Part shown: positions 43,298 to 51,448 of the stretch, piece after piece
Layout of the letters: every line of letters starts with the position of its first letter
How positions within the stretch are numbered: position 1 is the stretch's first letter
NCBI GenBank assembly: GCA_035707805.1
Contig: DASSTS010000002.1
Location: 3,572-67,571, forward strand
DNA: 64,000 nucleotides
DNA from: Castellaniella sp035707805
Lineage (GTDB): Bacteria > Pseudomonadota > Gammaproteobacteria > Burkholderiales > Burkholderiaceae_B
Direction of reading: 5' to 3'
The notes under the pieces: generated by a model
Database searches by the model: none
The model's input: the letters and a program-made list of their open reading frames with translations, nothing else
What the model was told of the DNA's origin: nothing
Made by a program: the position numbers and the translations under genes

Positions 43298-44620
43298 TCA
43301 GGCTGTGGCGTTGTTCTTTCCCCAGGGGGCGGAGGCTCTGCGCGCCCGGTCGGTCTTTTCGCAATAGCTGCCGACCTCGTCGTTTGACGCCACGCCGTCG
43401 ATCGCTGCCGGTCCGGTCAGTGCTCGCGCCTGTTGCTCGTCGATCAGCATCGGTGCGGTGCCGCCTGCCGCCACACTGTCCATGGCGGACAGCAACATGC
43501 GACGATAGGTCAGGATCGCCTTGTCGGTAGTGCCCAGGTGTTCGCGCGTCCGGTCCTGGATCGGTCCCATGGATTCACAGGCCCACTGGTCATGGACATT
43601 GATGTCGCTGCCCATGCCTGTGTAGGTTTGCGTGGCCTGCTCCTCGACGCTGTAGCCGTAGTCGTTGCGCTTGTTCTTGCGCGAGGTATAAAGGGGCAGT
43701 TCGATGGTCTGCAGCCGTTGGGCGCGCATCTGGTCCTTGTCGACGGCCTCCCCGAAGCTGGTAAAGATGGCGAACCAATACGAATGCGTGTCGTCCACCG
43801 GTACATGCCACTGGGTGATCGTCATTTCGCTGCTCATGGGGATCACGAAGGCCTGCGGGAACATGAGGTTCGTCACCCGGACGTGGGTTTGCGCCTCGGA
43901 CAGTTTCCGCAAGGTGGTCAGTTGCATGCCGTAAGGGGTCGTCGCGACCGAGATCTCCGGACAGTCGTATTCGCGCAGCACCTGGGTGATGGCCATCTGG
44001 GAGTCTGCCGAATGGCCGCGGAATTGCTTGCCGTAGCTTTCCTTGGTTTCCTCGTCCTCGAAAAAGCGGTGCAAGAAGGACGCGTGCGCGGGATCGATAC
44101 CGACTTCCAAGGCTTGCAGCCAATTGCATTCCCACAGGCCCTTGAAGGCGAAGGTGTGGGAATCCGGCGCTTCGAAACAGTCGAAATGGGGGAAGGCGGG
44201 CGGGGTGCCCTTGCCCAGGTAGGCGAAAATGATGCCGCTCTTTTCGACAACCGGGTAGCTGGGCTGGCGGACGCGTGCGCACAGATTGCTGCCAGCCGGC
44301 TCTGCCGGGGTTTCCAGGCACTTGCCTTCGGCGTCGAACAACCATCCATGAAACGCGCAACGCACCCCCGCATTTTCGAGGCGGCCGAATGCGAGATCGG
44401 CACCGCGGTGGGGGCACTGACGATCCAGCATCCCGAGATTTCCGGATTGATCGCGGAACACGATGTATTGCCCGCCCATCAGTTCAACGGCTTTCAAGGG
44501 CCGTGGTCCGTCGAGCTCCTCTGCCAGGAGCACGGGTTGCCAGTAATGGCGCAGCAGCTGTCCGCCCGGCGTGTTCTCCCCGACCTGCGTCAACTGTTCG
44601 TTTTTTTCTGCACTGATCAT
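43298..44620 (-). CDS. Rieske non-haem iron oxygenase, large single-subunit type (LigXa/phthalate-dioxygenase-like)
   Basis: A 440-residue oxygenase. Rieske cluster ligands are Cys69-x-His71 (CPHRGADLAF) and Cys88-x2-His91 (CAFHGWLFD). The mononuclear iron motif NWLQALEVGIDPAHASFLH gives bridging Asp176, His179 and His184. The long C-terminal region is of the LigXa type. No small subunit is encoded. Such enzymes typically perform mono-oxygenation, O- or N-demethylation, or ring hydroxylation. As the first gene of the operon, after two palindromic operators, it supplies the oxidative step on the glutamylated amine or on the amine itself. The exact reaction is inference. Confidence 0.85.
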   Translation of the reverse strand: MISAEKNEQLTQVGENTPGGQLLRHYWQPVLLAEELDGPRPLKAVELMGGQYIVFRDQSGNLGMLDRQCPHRGADLAFGRLENAGVRCAFHGWLFDAEGKCLETPAEPAGSNLCARVRQPSYPVVEKSGIIFAYLGKGTPPAFPHFDCFEAPDSHTFAFKGLWECNWLQALEVGIDPAHASFLHRFFEDEETKESYGKQFRGHSADSQMAITQVLREYDCPEISVATTPYGMQLTTLRKLSEAQTHVRVTNLMFPQAFVIPMSSEMTITQWHVPVDDTHSYWFAIFTSFGEAVDKDQMRAQRLQTIELPLYTSRKNKRNDYGYSVEEQATQTYTGMGSDINVHDQWACESMGPIQDRTREHLGTTDKAILTYRRMLLSAMDSVAAGGTAPMLIDEQQARALTGPAAIDGVASNDEVGSYCEKTDRARRASAPWGKNNATA

Positions 44621-44684
44621 GAAAATGTCCTTTAAAACAATGCCTTATGACCGTTCATCACATCTTTGGATTCCATTGGATCCC

Positions 44685-44696
44685 ATTGCATGCAAT
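44685..44696. promoter_or_regulatory. Candidate GntR operator 1
   Basis: ATTGCATGCAAT is a perfect 12-bp palindrome, 65 bases before the Rieske oxygenase start, on the promoter side of the bidirectional terminator. Size and symmetry fit FCD-type GntR sites. Confidence 0.6.
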
Positions 44697-44755
44697 AGTA
44701 CAAGCTTCAAATTTATAGATCAATAGAATTCTGAGGTCGGCAGGGAAAAAGACAA

Positions 44756-44782
44756 AAAAACTAGGGTATCTCCCTAGTTTTT
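44756..44782. terminator. Bidirectional terminator between the lipoprotein gene and the Rieske operon
   Basis: AAAAACTAGGG (44756-44766) and CCCTAGTTTTT (44772-44782) are perfect complements around TATCT. The hairpin has a T-run on either strand. It stops leftward transcription from the lipoprotein gene and isolates the Rieske operon promoter. The 44621-44995 gap holds this hairpin, the two palindromes and no gene. Confidence 0.85.
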
Positions 44783-44848
44783 CAGGTGCATTGACGAGGA
44801 TTTTTAGGAATGGATGCAGGGATTGGAGGTGAGACACAACTGCGCCGT

Positions 44849-44864
44849 TCATTGCATGCAATGA
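44849..44864. promoter_or_regulatory. Candidate GntR operator 2
   Basis: TCATTGCATGCAATGA is a perfect 16-bp palindrome containing the same 12-bp core as operator 1, 166 bases away and beyond the terminator. It could allow looping by a dimeric regulator. Confidence 0.55.
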
Positions 44865-44995
44865 GCCGGACGTTCCGGCGACCTGGTCTTCTTTTTCAGG
44901 AGGATGCGGCATCGCCCCCGCGCCGCCCGGACGAGCAGGGGGGCGGACAAAGTCTTGGACGACTTCTCGCGCCTGTCGGTTTTGTACGGGGGGCC

Positions 44996-45523
44996 TTACA
45001 GCAGCGGCATCAGCCGGTCGCGGTCGTACATGGGGTCCGGCCCCGGGTGGAATTTCGTCACCTGTTCACCCTGCGGACCCATGAATACGTACATCAGCGA
45101 ATTCCAGGCGTGGTCCTGCTTGTAGCGGTAGCTCCAGACGATCTGGCGCACGCTGGGCAGGCCGGCCGTGTCGACGATGGCCGGCGGGCCGAATTCGCAG
45201 CGGACCTGGGCCGCGGTCCAGGTGCCTTGCTTGAGGACCTGGAAATGCTCGTCGGTCAGGATCGGCTCGATCCGGCCCACGCGGCCCTGCGTATCGACGG
45301 TGGCCGCCCAGGCTTGCTGGCCCATGGGCTGGCTGGACCAGACCACGCGGTCGTGGCCCTGGCGGTCGGTGCATTGCAGCGTCGGGGCGCCGAACTGCGC
45401 CGTCACCTGCGACAGGGGCGTGCCCGGCGGCGTGGCGGTAAGGTTGGCGCATCCGGCCAGCAGCAGGCCGGCGCCCGTCGCCAGGCAGGCTGGAACGATT
45501 CGGGAAAGGATGGAATGCGGCAT
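44996..45523 (-). CDS. Small outer-membrane-type lipoprotein
   Basis: A 175-residue protein from ATG 45521-45523 (MPHSILSRIVPACLATGAGL). A TTG ten codons upstream is less likely. The lipobox LLAGC places the lipid-modified Cys near residue 25. The body contains VRCEFGPPAIVDT and QIVWSYRYKQDHAWNSLMYVF. The pattern of short repeated 'QFGAPTLQCTD...CEFGPP' units resembles SmpA/BamE-like folds. No function can be assigned with confidence. It is isolated, with a terminator downstream. Confidence 0.75.
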   Translation of the reverse strand: MPHSILSRIVPACLATGAGLLLAGCANLTATPPGTPLSQVTAQFGAPTLQCTDRQGHDRVVWSSQPMGQQAWAATVDTQGRVGRIEPILTDEHFQVLKQGTWTAAQVRCEFGPPAIVDTAGLPSVRQIVWSYRYKQDHAWNSLMYVFMGPQGEQVTKFHPGPDPMYDRDRLMPLL

Positions 45524-45665
45524 GCTGATTTCTCGGTCAAAGGGAGGCAACAATCAGCATATCCCGAAAGCCGCCGCGCGTCGCGCGTCGCGCCGCTTGA
45601 GAGGTGTCCGGATTCGACAGGCGTGGCCGGTCTTCAGCCGCGGCATCCCTCCACTCGCAGGCGGC

Positions 45666-46895
45666 TCATCCAAAGAACCAATAGCACACGCCGATCGAGG
45701 CCAGCACCCCGGCCAGGTCCGCCAGCAGCGCGCAGCCCACCGTGTGCCGCGCCCGCTGGATTCCCACGGCACCGAAATAGACCGCCAGGACGTAGAAGGT
45801 GGTTTCGGTGCTGCCCTGCACGGTGGCCGCCAGCAGGGACGCGAAGCTGTCGGGACCGGTATGCTGCATGGTTTCGATCAGCAGGGCGCGGGCGGCGCTG
45901 CCCGAGAATGGCTTGACCAGGGCGGTGGGCAGCGCATCGACGAACCGCGTGTCCAGGCCCGCCAGGTGTACGGTCCAGCGGATGCCGTCCAGCAGCAGGT
46001 CCAGCGCCCCCGAGGCCCGCAACACGCCGACGGCGCACAGCATCGCCACCAGATAGGGCAGCAGGTTCTTGCAGACGTCGAAACCCTCGCGCGCGCCTTC
46101 GATGAAACGGTCGTATACCGGAATGCGTTTCCACAGCCCCGCCAGCAGAAAGGCGATGATCACGCCGAACAGCACCAGATTGCCCAGCAGGGACGACAGC
46201 GCCGCCACGGCGCCGGCGCCCAGGCTGGCGAGCAGGGCCATGAATCCGCCCAGCAGCAGGGCGCCGGCGCCCAGCCAGGCCAGGACCACCGGATCGCCCA
46301 GCCGCAGGCGCTGCATGAAGGCCACCGACAGCAGGCCCGCCAGCGTCGAGGCGGAGGTCGCCAGCAGGATGGGCAGGAAGACCAGCGTCGGGTCGGGCGC
46401 GCCTTGCTGGGCGCGGTACATGAAGATCGACACCGGCAGCAGGGTCAGGGATGAGGAATTCAGCACCAGGAAGAGGATCTGGGCGTCGGTCGCGGTGCGG
46501 GGCTCGGGGTTCAATTCCTGCAGGGCGTGCATCGCCCGCAGCCCGATGGGGGTCGCGGCATTGTCCAGGCCGAGGGCATTGGCGGCGAAATTCAGGGTCA
46601 TCAGCCCCAGGGCGGGATGGCCGGCGGGCACGCCCGGCATCAGGCGCCGGAACAGCGGCCCCAGCAGCCGGGCCAGGGCCTGGACCAGGCCCGCGGATTC
46701 CGCGATGCGCAGGAATCCCATCCACAAGGTCAGCGTGCCGAACAGCAGCAGCATCACCTTGACCGACAGGTCCGCCATGTCGAACAGGCTGGCGATCAGC
46801 CGGGTGAAGACCTCGGCGTCTCCCAGCGCCAGCCACTGGAACAGCGCCGCCGCCGCGGCGACCAGGAAGAAGCCCAGCCAGAGCGCGTTCAGCAT
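45666..46895 (-). CDS. SpmA-SpmB fused nucleoside-recognition (Gate) domain membrane protein
   Basis: A 409-residue inner-membrane protein with two Gate (nucleoside recognition) domains, equivalent to B. subtilis spore maturation proteins A and B joined in one chain. The first half has TLNFAANALGLDNAATPIGLRAM and FLVLNSSSLTLLPVSIFMYR. The second half has PYLVAMLCAVGVLRASGALD, FSGSAARALLIETM and GSTETTFYVLAVYFGAVGI. This is a widespread, poorly understood transporter-like family outside sporulating bacteria. It stands alone. Confidence 0.85.
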   Translation of the reverse strand: MLNALWLGFFLVAAAAALFQWLALGDAEVFTRLIASLFDMADLSVKVMLLLFGTLTLWMGFLRIAESAGLVQALARLLGPLFRRLMPGVPAGHPALGLMTLNFAANALGLDNAATPIGLRAMHALQELNPEPRTATDAQILFLVLNSSSLTLLPVSIFMYRAQQGAPDPTLVFLPILLATSASTLAGLLSVAFMQRLRLGDPVVLAWLGAGALLLGGFMALLASLGAGAVAALSSLLGNLVLFGVIIAFLLAGLWKRIPVYDRFIEGAREGFDVCKNLLPYLVAMLCAVGVLRASGALDLLLDGIRWTVHLAGLDTRFVDALPTALVKPFSGSAARALLIETMQHTGPDSFASLLAATVQGSTETTFYVLAVYFGAVGIQRARHTVGCALLADLAGVLASIGVCYWFFG

Positions 46896-47423
46896 GAAAG
46901 ATTCCGGTTCGGGGCGGGTGAGGGCAAGGGCGGCCTCCGGGGACGAGTGTTGGATTTATACCTCGTTTTGATCTGGACGAGGGAGGACGCCCAGGCGCAG
47001 AATGGGGCTGAAATACTTTCTCACGTCATTTATTTTTCTTGATGGTTGTCAATACTGGTCACAAGTACTTCAGGTTTGTACAATGCAACGGTATTTGCAA
47101 CACGTATACGTACAGAAGACGCAAGTTCATGCTTCAAGAACACTGGCCGGAAGCCGGTGGCTCCGACTTGCCAGTGGGCGTCAGCCCAGGTGCTCTCGAT
47201 GTCTCAATAACACTGGTGCCGTCACGGCCTTTCAGCCGTTTCGTGATTACACCGAGCATGCGTGGCCTTCTTCAATCGTGTGTTTCTCTCTGGCCGGCAT
47301 TGCGTTCCGCCCGCGTGTAATCAGTCCGACTTGTTTTTGACGACGTGCCGTCCGGTGGTCGTCCAGGCAGACCAGGAATGCCTCCCGGCGATCCAGGCCA
47401 ATGCCTCCGAGGAGAATTGACAC
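46896..47423. promoter_or_regulatory. Long upstream region of the type I secretion operon
   Basis: This 528-base stretch has no convincing gene. It is noticeably richer in A and T than the flanks. TGGTCA (47056-47061) and TACAAT (47079-47084), spaced 17 apart, are a plausible promoter. ACGTATACGT (47102-47111) is a 10-bp palindrome, and CACTGGC/GCCAGTG (47141-47147 and 47170-47176) and ACGGC/GCCGT (47224-47239) could form leader hairpins. This leaves a leader of some 330 bases before tolC, which suggests post-transcriptional or complex transcriptional control of secretion. Confidence 0.4.
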
Positions 47424-48917
47424 ATGAAAAATCAAAAGAACCCCCTCACGTTGCTGGGCGTCGCCCTGGCCCTGGCGTTTTCCACCACCGTGTACGCCGA
47501 AAGCGTCACGCTGTCGCAGGCGGTCGAATCCGCCGTGCTGAACAACCCCGAAGTCGGCGCCCGGTTCCAGGACTTCCAATCCGGCCTGGAAGGCCAGAAG
47601 GTCGGCCGCGGGCGGCTGCTGCCGGAAGTCAACCTGCAAGGCTGGACTGGCCGCGAATGGCGCGGCAGCAGCGACAACAACGGCTCGACGGACTGGTCCC
47701 GCAACGGCTACAGCCTGTCGCTGCGTCAGCTGCTGTTCGACGGCTTCTCCACCATCAATGACGTGCGCCAGCTGGGCTTTGAAAAGCTGTCCGCCTACTA
47801 CACGCTCAAGGCCACGGTCGACGACATGGCCCAGCAGGCCACGCAGGCCTACCTCGACGTGCAGCGCTATCGTGAACAGGTCCGTCTGGCCGAACAAAAC
47901 TACAAGCTGCACAACGACATCCTCAAGCAGATCTCCGAACGCAGCGATTCCGGCGTCGGGCGCGGTGTGGACGAGGTCCAGGCCCAGGCGCGGGTCGCCC
48001 TGGCGCAGACCAACCTGATGACCGCCACCGGCAACCTCAATGACGTCACCCAGCGCTACCAGCGCCTGGTGGGCGCCGTGCCGCCGGACACCCTGGCCGA
48101 GGCGCCGAACGTCGACAAGGACCTGCCCAAGAACCCGACCGACTTCAGCCAGTCCGTGCGCGTGAATCCCACCGTGCTGTCCAAACAGGCGCTGGTGCAG
48201 GCCGCCGAGCGCGGCAAGGCCTCGGCCCAGGGCCGCTTCGCGCCGACCCTCGAGCTGCGGGCCGCCACCGGGCGCGACCGCTCGGATCCGCCCTACATCA
48301 ACGACCAGTCTGTGCAAAGCTCCAACGTGCAGCTGATGGCCTCCATCAACCTGTTCCGCGGCGGCGCCGACAGCGCCCGCGTGCGCCAGACGGCCGCGCA
48401 GACCTATGCCGCCCGCGACGTGCGCGACTACACCTGCCGCAACGTCCAGCAAGAGCTGTCCATCGCCTGGAACAACATCGTGCGACTGCGCCAGCAGATG
48501 CCTTTCCTGCAGCAGCACGAGCGCGACATCTCGCAGGTGCGCGTCGCCTATCTGCAGCAGTTCAAGATCGGCCAGCGCACCCTGCTCGATCTGCTGGATA
48601 CCGAAAACGAGCTCTTCGATGCCCGCCAGGCCCTGACCAACGGTGCGTTCGACCTGCGGGTCGCTGAATTCCGCTGGCTGAGCCTGTCGCACCGTCTGCT
48701 GCCGGCGCTGAACCTGGGTGATCCCTATGCGGACCAGCCCGACGAGGCCAACAAGCTGCAGTTCCCCGACGAGATCCTCAAGGCCTGCCTGACGCCGCTG
48801 CCCAACACCGCCAGCCTGCAGCCCGTCCAGGTGAACTACCGCTCCGGGATGAAGCCGCCCGAGCTGACGCCGGCCGGTGGCGCAGCCCCGACCGGCAAGG
48901 CCGCCGGCTGGAACTGA
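47424..48917 (+). CDS. TolC-family outer membrane channel of a type I secretion system
   Basis: A 497-residue outer-membrane efflux protein. The Sec signal peptide ends near TTVYA-ESV (about residue 25). Paired OEP repeats follow: LSQAVESAVLNNPEV and later KIGQRTLLDLLDTENELFDARQAL, the hallmark of TolC/LapE/AggA proteins. The long helical barrel fills the middle. It heads an operon with ABC and HlyD components, and the cargo is probably the giant adhesins downstream. The start follows a GAGGAG site. A hairpin lies after its stop. Confidence 0.9.
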   Translation: MKNQKNPLTLLGVALALAFSTTVYAESVTLSQAVESAVLNNPEVGARFQDFQSGLEGQKVGRGRLLPEVNLQGWTGREWRGSSDNNGSTDWSRNGYSLSLRQLLFDGFSTINDVRQLGFEKLSAYYTLKATVDDMAQQATQAYLDVQRYREQVRLAEQNYKLHNDILKQISERSDSGVGRGVDEVQAQARVALAQTNLMTATGNLNDVTQRYQRLVGAVPPDTLAEAPNVDKDLPKNPTDFSQSVRVNPTVLSKQALVQAAERGKASAQGRFAPTLELRAATGRDRSDPPYINDQSVQSSNVQLMASINLFRGGADSARVRQTAAQTYAARDVRDYTCRNVQQELSIAWNNIVRLRQQMPFLQQHERDISQVRVAYLQQFKIGQRTLLDLLDTENELFDARQALTNGAFDLRVAEFRWLSLSHRLLPALNLGDPYADQPDEANKLQFPDEILKACLTPLPNTASLQPVQVNYRSGMKPPELTPAGGAAPTGKAAGWN

Positions 48918-48964
48918 GCGGCAAGGCTCAGCGGGCCCGTCCGGGTCCGTTGCTTGCGGAGCGA

Positions 48965-48986
48965 CGGGTTGCCGGCAGGCAACCCG
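48965..48986 (+). terminator. Hairpin between tolC and the rest of the secretion operon (possible partial terminator)
   Basis: CGGGTTGCC and GGCAACCCG form a perfect 9-bp stem with a GGCA loop, followed by GTTGTTTCG. The T-run is interrupted, so it may act as an attenuator or RNA-processing site, setting channel expression above ABC exporter expression. Confidence 0.45.
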
Positions 48987-49014
48987 GTTGTTTCGATGAA
49001 TCAGGAATCTCGCT

Positions 49015-49245
49015 GTGCCCATTGATCACGATCGCCTGAAGCAGGACCTGTCCCAGCTGGATGCCGGATTCATCCGGGTCCTCGAGGATCTCATCGACGC
49101 GCTGATCGCCAATGGAACTCTGAGGCTGACGGACCTGCCGCCCCGCGCCCTGGAAAAACTTTCCCAGCGCAAGCAGGCGCGCCAGCACCTGCATGACGCG
49201 CTGGACCTGATTCCCGACGAGACGGACGAAAACGGCATTCTCTGA
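49015..49245 (+). CDS. Small protein of unknown function in the type I secretion operon
   Basis: A 76-residue acidic, helical protein (VPIDHDRLKQDLSQLDAGFI...) that starts at GTG 49015 with AGGA upstream. Its stop overlaps the ABC exporter start (TGATG), so it is translationally coupled. No membrane segment, signal peptide or known motif is visible. DLIDALIANGTLRLTDLPP and ALEKLSQRKQARQHL look like two short helices around a loop. Its fixed place between channel and exporter genes suggests a regulatory or accessory role in secretion. I do not recognise the family. Confidence 0.6.
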   Translation: MPIDHDRLKQDLSQLDAGFIRVLEDLIDALIANGTLRLTDLPPRALEKLSQRKQARQHLHDALDLIPDETDENGIL

Positions 49246-51446
49246 TGCCCGAGCCCCGTATGGATACCAATTCGGAAATTCTCCAGTCGTCGCCCGCCGA
49301 CGCGGATCCGCCCGCGGCCACGCCGCACCAGTTGCATGACGACCCCCTGCTGGCCAGCCTGGTGCTGGTGACGCAGTTGCTGGGGCGCCCCTGCACGGCG
49401 CAGCAGCTGTCCTCGGGCCTGCCGCTGGTCGACCAGCGGATCACGCCGTCCCTGCTGGCTCGGGCCGCCAGCAGAGCGCAATGCAGCGCCCGCATCGTGC
49501 GCCGCAGCCTGGGCGGCTGGTCGCGCGGGGTCTTTCCCGCCATCCTGTTCCTGAAGAACCAGCGCACCTGTGTCCTGATCCGCGAGCGTGCCGACCAGTA
49601 CCTGGTCCAATACCCCGAATCGCCCGAGCCCGTCGAAATCCACAAGGCCGACCTGGAGGTCGAATACGCCGGCCTGGCGGCCTTCGTGCGGCCCAAGTTC
49701 CGCACCGAGGACCGCACCCAGGACGCGCACATGCGCGCCCGCAGCGGCCACTGGTTCTGGGCCGCGATGCTGGGCAACTGGAAGATGTACCGCGACGCCG
49801 TGGCCGCCGCCGTGCTGATCAACATCTTCGCGCTGGTCATGCCGCTGTACACGATGAACATCTACGACCGCGTGATCCCCAACAGCGCGGTCGAGACCCT
49901 GTGGGCGCTGACCATCGGCATTGCGCTGGCCATGGTGTTCAACCTGGTGCTGACCGCGATCCGGGCCTACGTCGTCGACATCGCCAGCAAGCGGGTGGAC
50001 GTCGAACTGTCCTCGCGCATCATGGAGCAGGTGCTCGACCTGCGCATGGAAAGCCGCCCGGTGTCGGTGGGCTCTTTCGCGTCCAATCTGCGCTCTTTCG
50101 AGTCCGTGCGCGATTTCATCGCCTCGGCTAGCCTGACCACCCTGGTCGACCTGCCTTTCGTCGCGCTGTTCCTGGCCGTGCTCGCCTGGATCTCGCCCTG
50201 GATGGTGCTGCCGCCGCTGGTCGCCATCCTGGTCATCGTGATCGTGTCGCTGTTCTCCCTGGCGCGGGTCGAGAAGATGACGCTGGAATCCTTCCAGGCG
50301 GGGGCGCAGCGCAATGCCGGCCTCATCGAGGCCCTGAACGGCATGGAGACCGTCAAGGCCCTGAACGCCCAGAGCCATTCCCAGCGCATGTGGGAGGAAT
50401 CCACCCGCTGGCTGGCCGAATTGGGCGCCCACATCAAGCTCACCTCGTCGATCACGGTCAGTTTCGTGCAGACCAGCCAGCAGCTGGTCAACATCAGCGT
50501 GGTGGTGATCGGGGTCTACCTGGTCCAGGACGGCATGACCATGGGCGGCATCATCGCCGCCTCCATGATCTCGGGGCGCTGCCTGGCGCCGCTGGGCCAG
50601 GTCGTGGGCCTGATGATGCAGTACCACAACGCCAAGGCCTCGCTGAAATCCATCGACAACTACATGGCCATGCCGGTCGAGCGCCCGGCGGGGCAGGCGT
50701 TCATGCCGCGCCCGCTGCTGCGCGGCGGGATCGAGTTCCAGGGCGTGACCTTCGCCTATCCCAATACCCAGATGGCGGCGCTGGACAACGTCAACTTCCG
50801 CATCCAGCCCGGCGAAAAGGTCGGCATCATCGGGCGGATCGGCTCGGGCAAGACCACGCTGGAAAAACTGGTGCTCAAACTCTACGCCCCGGTGCAGGGC
50901 GCGGTCCTGCTCGACGGCATCGACCTGAACCAGATCGATCCGGCCGACGTGCGCCGCACCATCGGCTACGTGCCCCAGGACCCGGTGCTGTTCTACGGCA
51001 CGCTGAGACACAACCTGACCATCGCCTCACCCTTCGCCAGCGACGAGGACGTGTTGCGCGCCGCCCAGCTCGCGGGGGTCGATGAATTCGCCGCCGGCCA
51101 CCCGGAAGGCTACAACATGATCGTCGGCGAACGCGGCGATTCCCTGTCGGGCGGCCAGCGCCAGTCGATCGCCATCGCCCGCGCCCTGGTCAACGATCCG
51201 CAGATCCTGCTGCTCGACGAGCCCAGCAGCAACATGGACCACCAGAGCGAGTCCCAGCTCAAGGCCCGCCTGCGGGCGGCCAGCCACGGCAAGACCATGA
51301 TCCTGGTCACCCACCGCACCTCGCTGCTGGACCTGGTGGACCGGCTGATGGTCATCGACCACGGCCGCATCGTGGCCGACGGGCCCAAGGCGCAGGTGGT
51401 CGAGGCGCTGCGGCAGGGCCGCATCGGCGGCGGACGCAGGAGCTGA
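49245..51446 (+). CDS. Type I secretion ABC exporter with inactive C39-like N-terminus (LapB-type)
   Basis: A 733-residue permease-ATPase fusion. Residues 1 to about 150 resemble a C39 peptidase but lack the catalytic Cys-His pair, which is the C39-like domain that binds RTX cargo. Transmembrane helices follow at about 185-460 (AAVLINIFALVMPLYTMNIY...). The ATPase has Walker A GRIGSGKTTLEKL (Lys536), signature LSGGQRQSIAIAR and Walker B ILLLDEPSSNMD. This is the LapB/HlyB architecture for large adhesins. The start overlaps the small upstream gene. Confidence 0.93.
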   Translation: MPEPRMDTNSEILQSSPADADPPAATPHQLHDDPLLASLVLVTQLLGRPCTAQQLSSGLPLVDQRITPSLLARAASRAQCSARIVRRSLGGWSRGVFPAILFLKNQRTCVLIRERADQYLVQYPESPEPVEIHKADLEVEYAGLAAFVRPKFRTEDRTQDAHMRARSGHWFWAAMLGNWKMYRDAVAAAVLINIFALVMPLYTMNIYDRVIPNSAVETLWALTIGIALAMVFNLVLTAIRAYVVDIASKRVDVELSSRIMEQVLDLRMESRPVSVGSFASNLRSFESVRDFIASASLTTLVDLPFVALFLAVLAWISPWMVLPPLVAILVIVIVSLFSLARVEKMTLESFQAGAQRNAGLIEALNGMETVKALNAQSHSQRMWEESTRWLAELGAHIKLTSSITVSFVQTSQQLVNISVVVIGVYLVQDGMTMGGIIAASMISGRCLAPLGQVVGLMMQYHNAKASLKSIDNYMAMPVERPAGQAFMPRPLLRGGIEFQGVTFAYPNTQMAALDNVNFRIQPGEKVGIIGRIGSGKTTLEKLVLKLYAPVQGAVLLDGIDLNQIDPADVRRTIGYVPQDPVLFYGTLRHNLTIASPFASDEDVLRAAQLAGVDEFAAGHPEGYNMIVGERGDSLSGGQRQSIAIARALVNDPQILLLDEPSSNMDHQSESQLKARLRAASHGKTMILVTHRTSLLDLVDRLMVIDHGRIVADGPKAQVVEALRQGRIGGGRRS

Positions 51447-51448
51447 TC

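Noticed and set aside
37204..44782. A tRNA-integrated genomic island with att sites
   Set aside because: No integrase and no second copy of the tRNA-Ser 3' end were found by eye in this interval. I report only the compositional hint.
47039..47320. A possible 93-residue gene in the gap before tolC
   Set aside because: It has no good ribosome-binding site, no recognisable motif, and odd composition. It fits a non-coding leader better.
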